DNA from: Rhodoferax sp. | Lineage (GTDB): Bacteria; Pseudomonadota; Gammaproteobacteria; Burkholderiales; Burkholderiaceae_C | Reading direction: 5' to 3' | DNA length: 10,071 nucleotides | NCBI GenBank assembly: GCA_017880985.1 | Contig: JADGRK010000063.1 | Span: forward strand, 1-10,071 | Shown: positions 6,112 through 10,071 of the stretch, piece after piece | How positions within the stretch are numbered: the first letter of the stretch is position 1 | Layout of the letters: each line of letters starts with the position of its first letter | The notes under the pieces: generated by a model | Databases searched by the model: none | The model's input: the letters and a program-made list of their open reading frames with translations, nothing else | What the model was told of the DNA's origin: nothing | Position numbers and translations under genes: made by a program

Positions 6112-7035
6112 CTAAATCTCGTTGCGCGGATTGAGAATGTCGCGCAAATGGTCACCCACCAGGTTGATAGCCACTACCACCAGCGCTAGCGCGATGCCTG
6201 GAAAGAACGCAATCCAGTAGGTGCCCGACATCATGAATTCGAAACCGTTGGCAATCAGCATGCCCAGTGAGGGCTCGGTAACGGGCACACCCACGCCCAG
6301 AAAGGACAGGGTGGCTTCAAGCGCAATCGCATGCGCCAGATCGATGGTGGCAATCACCATGAGCGGCGGCATGCAATTGGGGAATAAGTGGCGCCACAGA
6401 ATGCGCTGCCACGACAACGACATACAACGCGCCGCCTCGACATACTCCTTGTTGCGTTCGACAATGGCGGCCCCGCGGGCGGCGCGGGCAAAATACGCCC
6501 ACTGCACCGCCACCAGCGCATAAATCACCTTGTCGACCCCTTTGCCCAGCACCGCCAGCAAAATCAGGGCCACCAGTATCGCTGGAAACGACAGTTGGAT
6601 ATCGACGATACGCATCAGCAGCGCATCAATGCGGCCACCAAAATACGCTGAAATCAGGCCCGCCGTCACCCCGATCACGAAGGCCACCGACACCGACACA
6701 AAGCCCACAATAAGGCTGGTACGCAAGCCATACAAAATGGCGGAAAAAACATCACGCGATTGGCCGTCAGTGCCGAGCCAGTGTGTCATCGCAGCGCTGC
6801 TGCTGACTGACCCGGGTGGCAGCTTGGAATCCATAATGGCGAGCGTGGCGATATCAAACGGATTTTGCGGCGCAATCCACGGCGCAAAAATCGCCAGACA
6901 CAAGAAGAGCACCAGCAGGATCAGGCCCAGCACCGCCAGCTTGCTGGCAAAAAACTGCTCGGCGAATAATCGCAACATGCTTTCGCGCTTTGCCGGCACA
7001 GCCCGGGATTCAAGGGTGGTATTCGTTGTTGTCAC
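6112..7035 (-). CDS. Peptide ABC transporter permease, DppC/OppC type
   Basis: This 307-residue inner-membrane protein has a polar N-terminus, a first membrane segment at about 33-55 (LAVLGLILLVLFLCLAIF) and the DppC-type N-terminal domain. An exterior loop ends in HWLGTDGQSRDVFSAILYG (85-103), the conserved HxLGTDxxGRD-like block. Five further membrane segments form the BPD_transp_1 domain (about 105-300). The EAA loop that docks on the ATPases is EAARCMSLSWQRILWRHLFPN (200-220). The start is GTG at 7035, supported by GGAGG six bases upstream, and overlaps the previous stop as GTGA. It pairs with the DppB-type protein to form the channel. Confidence 0.93.
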   Translation of the reverse strand: MTTTNTTLESRAVPAKRESMLRLFAEQFFASKLAVLGLILLVLFLCLAIFAPWIAPQNPFDIATLAIMDSKLPPGSVSSSAAMTHWLGTDGQSRDVFSAILYGLRTSLIVGFVSVSVAFVIGVTAGLISAYFGGRIDALLMRIVDIQLSFPAILVALILLAVLGKGVDKVIYALVAVQWAYFARAARGAAIVERNKEYVEAARCMSLSWQRILWRHLFPNCMPPLMVIATIDLAHAIALEATLSFLGVGVPVTEPSLGMLIANGFEFMMSGTYWIAFFPGIALALVVVAINLVGDHLRDILNPRNEI

Positions 7036-8009
7036 GCGCGCGCCTCCAATCGCACGCGCGGATCCAGCAGGGTGTAGATAATATCGACCACTAAATTAAG
7101 CAGCGCCAGAAACACAACCGTCAACATCAGATACGCGACCACCACCGGCCGATCAAGTGTAATAATCGAATCGATCAGCAGTTTGCCCATGCCAGGCCAG
7201 GAAAAAACGGTTTCCGTCACCACGGCAAACGCAAAGACCTGACCATACTCCAGCCCCCCTATTGTGACGATGGGAATCAAAATGTTCTTCAGCAAATGCA
7301 CACCCAGCACGCGCCTTTCGGACAAACCCTTGGCGCGTGCAAACTTGATGTAATCAAGGGGCAGACATTCGCGGGTGGCCGCGCGCGTCACACGTATGAT
7401 CAAGGCACATTTAGCGGCGGCGATGGTGGCAACCGGAAGAATCAGGCGTTGCCAGCCCGCCCAGCTGAAAATACTCAGCTGAATTGGCCCGAATGCCTCG
7501 ACCGGCCCACGCCCGCCCGCCGGCAACCAGCCCAACAACACGGCAAACACCATGATGAGCATCAGGCCCACCCAGAAGTTAGGCAGAGAGAAACCCAGCA
7601 CCGAACTCGTCATGATGGAGCGTGCCCCGAAGCTTTCGGGATTAAGGCCCGCATAGATGCCCAGCGGCATACCAATCAACACCGACAACGACATGGCCAC
7701 CGTGGCCAATTCCAGCGTGGCCGGCATGCGTTCAAGGATCAGGCGCATGGCGGGCTCGCCAGTTAAAAAGCTGTTGCCAAAGTCAAGATGGACCGCCGCC
7801 TTACCCAAAAAAATGAAGTATTGGTGCCACAAAGGCAGGTTCAGACCCAGCGACTGGCGTATCAACTCGCGCTCGGCCTCGGTCGCTTCGGGGCTGGCGA
7901 GCATGGAAACGGGGTCTCCAACCAGATAAAGCCCGGCAAACACCAGTGCCGACATGACCAGAACCACTCCAATGGTCTGGAGTAGTCGACGAATTATGCT
8001 GGACAACAC
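7032..8009 (-). CDS. Peptide ABC transporter permease, DppB/OppB type
   Basis: This 325-residue inner-membrane protein starts IIRRLLQTIGVVLVMSALVFAGLYL (a membrane segment at about 12-30), followed by a periplasmic domain with DPVSMLASPEAT and RQSLGLNLPLWHQY (32-64) and DFGNSFLTGEP (76-86). This is the usual DppB N-terminal layout. The BPD_transp_1 domain runs about 95-320 with the ATPase-docking loop FARAKGLSERRVLGVHLLKN (223-242) and the characteristic ETVFSWPGMGKLLIDSI (266-282). The start is GTG at 8009, 15 bases after the binding-protein stop. The ribosome site is poor (AAAGGG eleven bases off), so expression may depend on coupling to the upstream gene. A TTG at the second codon is possible. 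Confidence 0.92.
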   Translation of the reverse strand: MLSSIIRRLLQTIGVVLVMSALVFAGLYLVGDPVSMLASPEATEAERELIRQSLGLNLPLWHQYFIFLGKAAVHLDFGNSFLTGEPAMRLILERMPATLELATVAMSLSVLIGMPLGIYAGLNPESFGARSIMTSSVLGFSLPNFWVGLMLIMVFAVLLGWLPAGGRGPVEAFGPIQLSIFSWAGWQRLILPVATIAAAKCALIIRVTRAATRECLPLDYIKFARAKGLSERRVLGVHLLKNILIPIVTIGGLEYGQVFAFAVVTETVFSWPGMGKLLIDSIITLDRPVVVAYLMLTVVFLALLNLVVDIIYTLLDPRVRLEARA

Positions 8010-8024
8010 CCTGTCAACTGCCCT

Positions 8025-9608
8025 TTACTTGGCCAGAGTCATGTCTTGAGCCAGCGTCAGTTGATCTGAGCGACCGCCGTAGCGCACGTCCTTCTTCATG
8101 GCCCAGACCGATAGTTCGAATTGCAAGGGCAAAATAGCGTACTCTTCCATCGCCATATTCGCCGCGCGCTGCAGCATTTCGGAACGCTTGCCATCGTCCT
8201 GTGTTTTGGACGCATCGATGACCAGGCGGTCGAGCTCGGGGTTGGAATAATGGCTCCAGTTGGTCGTGCCCAGGCCCAGCTTGGGATCATGGCTGACGAC
8301 GAGTGCCATGAGCGGATGGATCATTTCGCCGGTGATGGCCGCCCAACCCGCCAGGTAGGTGCTGAACGAATAGCTGTCGCGCTTTTTGAAGAACACCGGT
8401 GGCGCCATGGTTTCGACATCGGTCTTGATGCCTATTTGTGCCCACATGGATGCCACGGCTTGCGCGATGCGCTGGTCGTTGGTATAGCGACCAGCGGGTG
8501 AGCCCATGGATAGCGAGAAGCCCTTGGGGTAGCCGGCGGCGGCCAGCAGTTCTTTGGCCTTGGCCGCATTGGCGGCAGGCACCGTCGAATATTTTTTGGA
8601 CGCGCCAAAAGCCGGGTAGGCCAGCAAATTAGCGGCCGGCTGGGCGACCCCGTCCATGATGCGTTCGACGATGGCCTTGCGGTCTATCGCCAGTGACAAG
8701 GCCTCACGTACCCGCTTGTCGGTCAGGGGGTTCTTGCCTTCGGTGCCTGACATGCCGGGAGGCACTTCCTTTGACTGGTTCAAAGCCACGTAAATCACGC
8801 GCACCGAGGTGGTTTCCTGGATGTGCAGCTTCTTATCTTTGTTGAGCTTGGGCAGGTCATCCGTCGGGGGATTTTCAATCACGTCAACGTCGCCTGCCAG
8901 CAAGGCCGCGACCCGTGCCGCCGGATTCGAGATAGGGCGGTATATAACCTTATCCCAAGTCGGTTTGTTACCCCAATAATTCGGGTTGCGATCGAGCACG
9001 ATCTCGGCGCCGCGCTTCCAGGATACGAATTTGTACGGGCCGGTGCCGATCAGGCCATCACCGCGATTCAATTCAACTGTGGTCTTGCCTTCGGGAGCCG
9101 GTCCGGATGCCGCTTTTTTGGACATGATGGGCAGCGCGGATAAATTGGCCAGCAAGACGGGCGACGGGCCCTTGGTGGTGATTTTGACCGTTAGTGGATC
9201 GACCGCCTCGACCTTCTCAACCGAGCCTAAATACAGGGTGTAAGAGGAGGGGCTATTCGGAACCTTGGGTACGCGGGCATAGGTGAAGAGCACATCGTCG
9301 GCGGTAAAAGGTGAGCCATCGGAGAACTTCACGTTAGGGTGCAATTTGAACAGCCACACATTGCCGTCGACCGTCCAGGACCCGGCCAGAGACGGGATCG
9401 GCTTACCCGTGGAGTCGGTGCGCACCAGTGGATCGAATATGGTTTCCGACAACTGTATATTGGGTGTGAGCGAATGGAATTGAGGATCCATCGAGCTAGG
9501 TTCGGAACTCAGCGCGATCGTCAAATCACGCGCTTGCGCCATGCCACCCACGCTGAGAAAACCAAGCGCCGTCGCTGACAACAGGATTGTTTTGTGAATT
9601 AACTTCAT
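8025..9608 (-). CDS. Periplasmic peptide-binding protein (SBP family 5, DppA/OppA-like)
   Basis: This 527-residue extracytoplasmic solute-binding protein delivers substrate to the permeases. Residues 1-26 are a signal peptide: MKLIHKTILL, hydrophobic core SATALGFLSVGG, then MAQA with likely cleavage before RDL. There is no lipobox Cys, so it should be free in the periplasm. Mature features are ALSSEPSSMDPQF (32-44), VKFSDGSPFTADDVLFTY (93-110), GTGPYKFVSW and LDRNPNYWG, typical of SBP_bac_5. Family members bind peptides, glutathione, nickel or opines; substrate cannot be read here. ATG at 9608 has AGGG eight bases upstream; another ATG two codons earlier (9614) is too close to it. The gene leads the operon, as expected for the most highly expressed component. 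Confidence 0.92.
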   Translation of the reverse strand: MKLIHKTILLSATALGFLSVGGMAQARDLTIALSSEPSSMDPQFHSLTPNIQLSETIFDPLVRTDSTGKPIPSLAGSWTVDGNVWLFKLHPNVKFSDGSPFTADDVLFTYARVPKVPNSPSSYTLYLGSVEKVEAVDPLTVKITTKGPSPVLLANLSALPIMSKKAASGPAPEGKTTVELNRGDGLIGTGPYKFVSWKRGAEIVLDRNPNYWGNKPTWDKVIYRPISNPAARVAALLAGDVDVIENPPTDDLPKLNKDKKLHIQETTSVRVIYVALNQSKEVPPGMSGTEGKNPLTDKRVREALSLAIDRKAIVERIMDGVAQPAANLLAYPAFGASKKYSTVPAANAAKAKELLAAAGYPKGFSLSMGSPAGRYTNDQRIAQAVASMWAQIGIKTDVETMAPPVFFKKRDSYSFSTYLAGWAAITGEMIHPLMALVVSHDPKLGLGTTNWSHYSNPELDRLVIDASKTQDDGKRSEMLQRAANMAMEEYAILPLQFELSVWAMKKDVRYGGRSDQLTLAQDMTLAK

Positions 9609-9648
9609 TGTCATTGCCCTATATAAAGAAACGAACCCACAAGAGCCT

Positions 9649-9673
9649 TTCAAGTCAAGCAGTGCGACTTGAA
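9649..9673. promoter_or_regulatory. Perfect inverted repeat upstream of the transporter operon
   Basis: TTCAAGTC (9649-9656) and GACTTGAA (9666-9673) are perfect inverted copies with nine bases between, so their centres are 17 bases apart. This is a spacing suited to a dimeric regulator. The repeat lies 41-65 bases upstream of the binding-protein start, in the only long gap ahead of the operon. It could also fold into a hairpin if transcribed, but there is no T-run. A TTGACT hexamer overlaps it on the minus strand with no good -10 at normal spacing. Confidence 0.4.
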
Positions 9674-9724
9674 CTGATTCTAGCGCTCGAACGGCGAATG
9701 AAATATCCCGTGGCACAATGAACC

Positions 9725-9756
9725 ATTACATAGTCGGCCCTGCAAAACCCCGTCAA
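9725..9756 (-). promoter_or_regulatory. Possible sigma-70-like promoter for the operon
   Basis: On the minus strand TTGACG (9756-9751) is followed by TGTAAT (9730-9725), each five of six to consensus, but the spacing is 20 bases, longer than the usual 16-18. A weaker TATGTA sits at spacing 18. It would start transcription about 110 bases upstream of the binding-protein gene and place the inverted repeat at 9649-9673 in the leader. This is a guess. No other pair in the gap is better. Confidence 0.22.
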
Positions 9757-9845
9757 CCCGCATGAACACTAGCTTTTTTGTATAAATCGTGTGCACCAAA
9801 TCCCCCAAGAAACGTTTTATAGAGAGTTGATTTCTGAGAGATTTG

Positions 9846-10071
9846 ATGATGCAGCCGTTAGACTTTTTCCGCAGCCGAATTGACGCCATGATCAATTTGA
9901 ACGATCCGTTGGCCATACTGGCAACCCGCTTGCCATGGAAGCAGATGGAAGCAGCTGTGTCGCAAAAGTTCGAGCACCAGAATCGCGCCGGTCAAATCCA
10001 CAAAGACCAGGACATGTTTGGCACTACCGAAACATTGACGGGCGCAGGTCGCAGCAACGCCGGACGACCCA
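9846..10071 (+). CDS. IS5-family transposase, N-terminal part (cut by window edge)
   Basis: An open frame begins ATGATG at 9846 and runs off the right edge after 75 codons. It reads MMQPLDFFRSRIDAMINLND, then PLAILATRLPWKQMEAAVSQKF and GQIHKDQDMFGTTETLTGAGRSNAGRP. This matches the N-terminal domain of IS5-group transposases (hallmarks: F-F-R-x-R-x-D-x-M-I, HPLAxLAxRMPWxQIE-like block, then GAGxSxAGRPR). The catalytic DDE region lies outside the window, so intactness is unknown. GAGAG lies five bases before the first ATG. The IS left end must lie between about 9610 and 9845; I cannot place it without the other end. A CTAG at 9769-9772 would fit the four-base target sites of the family. Confidence 0.82.
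   Translation, partial: MMQPLDFFRSRIDAMINLNDPLAILATRLPWKQMEAAVSQKFEHQNRAGQIHKDQDMFGTTETLTGAGRSNAGRP

Noticed and set aside
9710..9730. TGGCAC at 9711-9716 as a sigma-54 promoter
   Set aside because: The required TTGC/GC element at the fixed downstream spacing is absent, and it points away from the operon.
9680..9916. Minus-strand frame of 78 codons across the IS boundary
   Set aside because: It overlaps the transposase start on the opposite strand, has no family resemblance and spans the probable IS end.

Overview
The window most resembles a betaproteobacterial chromosome. The protein sequences look closest to Alcaligenaceae/Burkholderiales-type genes (a Dpp/Opp-like transporter next to an M20D amidohydrolase and an N-formylglutamate amidohydrolase), and the base composition looks moderately GC-rich. 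This is recognition by eye, not a database result. Every intact gene lies on the minus strand except a truncated transposase gene that enters at the right edge on the plus strand.

Right and centre (about 9.6 kb down to 1.86 kb, read right to left): a tightly packed seven-gene operon. It encodes a periplasmic solute-binding protein, two inner-membrane permeases, two ABC ATPases, an N-formylglutamate amidohydrolase and an M20D (hippurate hydrolase/N-acyl-amino-acid amidohydrolase-like) peptidase. The transporter genes overlap by 4 bases or sit within about 15 bases of each other, and three of them use GTG or TTG starts. The two hydrolase genes follow after gaps of 76 and 71 bases. The simplest reading is uptake of short peptides or N-blocked amino acids (dppABCDF-like), followed by removal of the N-formyl or N-acyl group in the cytoplasm.

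Left of the operon (about 1.86 to 1.17 kb): a 28-base palindrome of the GTCGGATTA/TAATCCGAC type directly abuts the last operon gene. It is followed by a decayed LamB/YcsF (5-oxoprolinase subunit A, PxpA-like) gene. That gene keeps its C-terminal three quarters in one frame, but its N-terminal part is missing or broken by a stop and frame changes. This once added a third activity on N-blocked glutamate (pyroglutamate) to the neighbourhood.

Far left (1.17 to 0 kb): a 463-base unit bounded by perfect 30-base inverted repeats carries one small, apparently C-terminally truncated pRiA4b ORF-3-like gene. Next is a type II toxin-antitoxin pair (ribbon-helix-helix antitoxin, then ParE/RelE-type toxin, overlapping by 13 bases) with an operator-like palindrome upstream. 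The first 37 bases of the window repeat part of the antitoxin gene almost exactly (35/37), on the far side of the toxin gene. This left third is the accessory, rearranged part of the window. The right edge (from 9846) is the start of an IS5-family transposase gene, so the operon's upstream region borders an insertion sequence.

I do not see a clearly new defence or biosynthetic system. The least explained item is the 463-base inverted-repeat unit.
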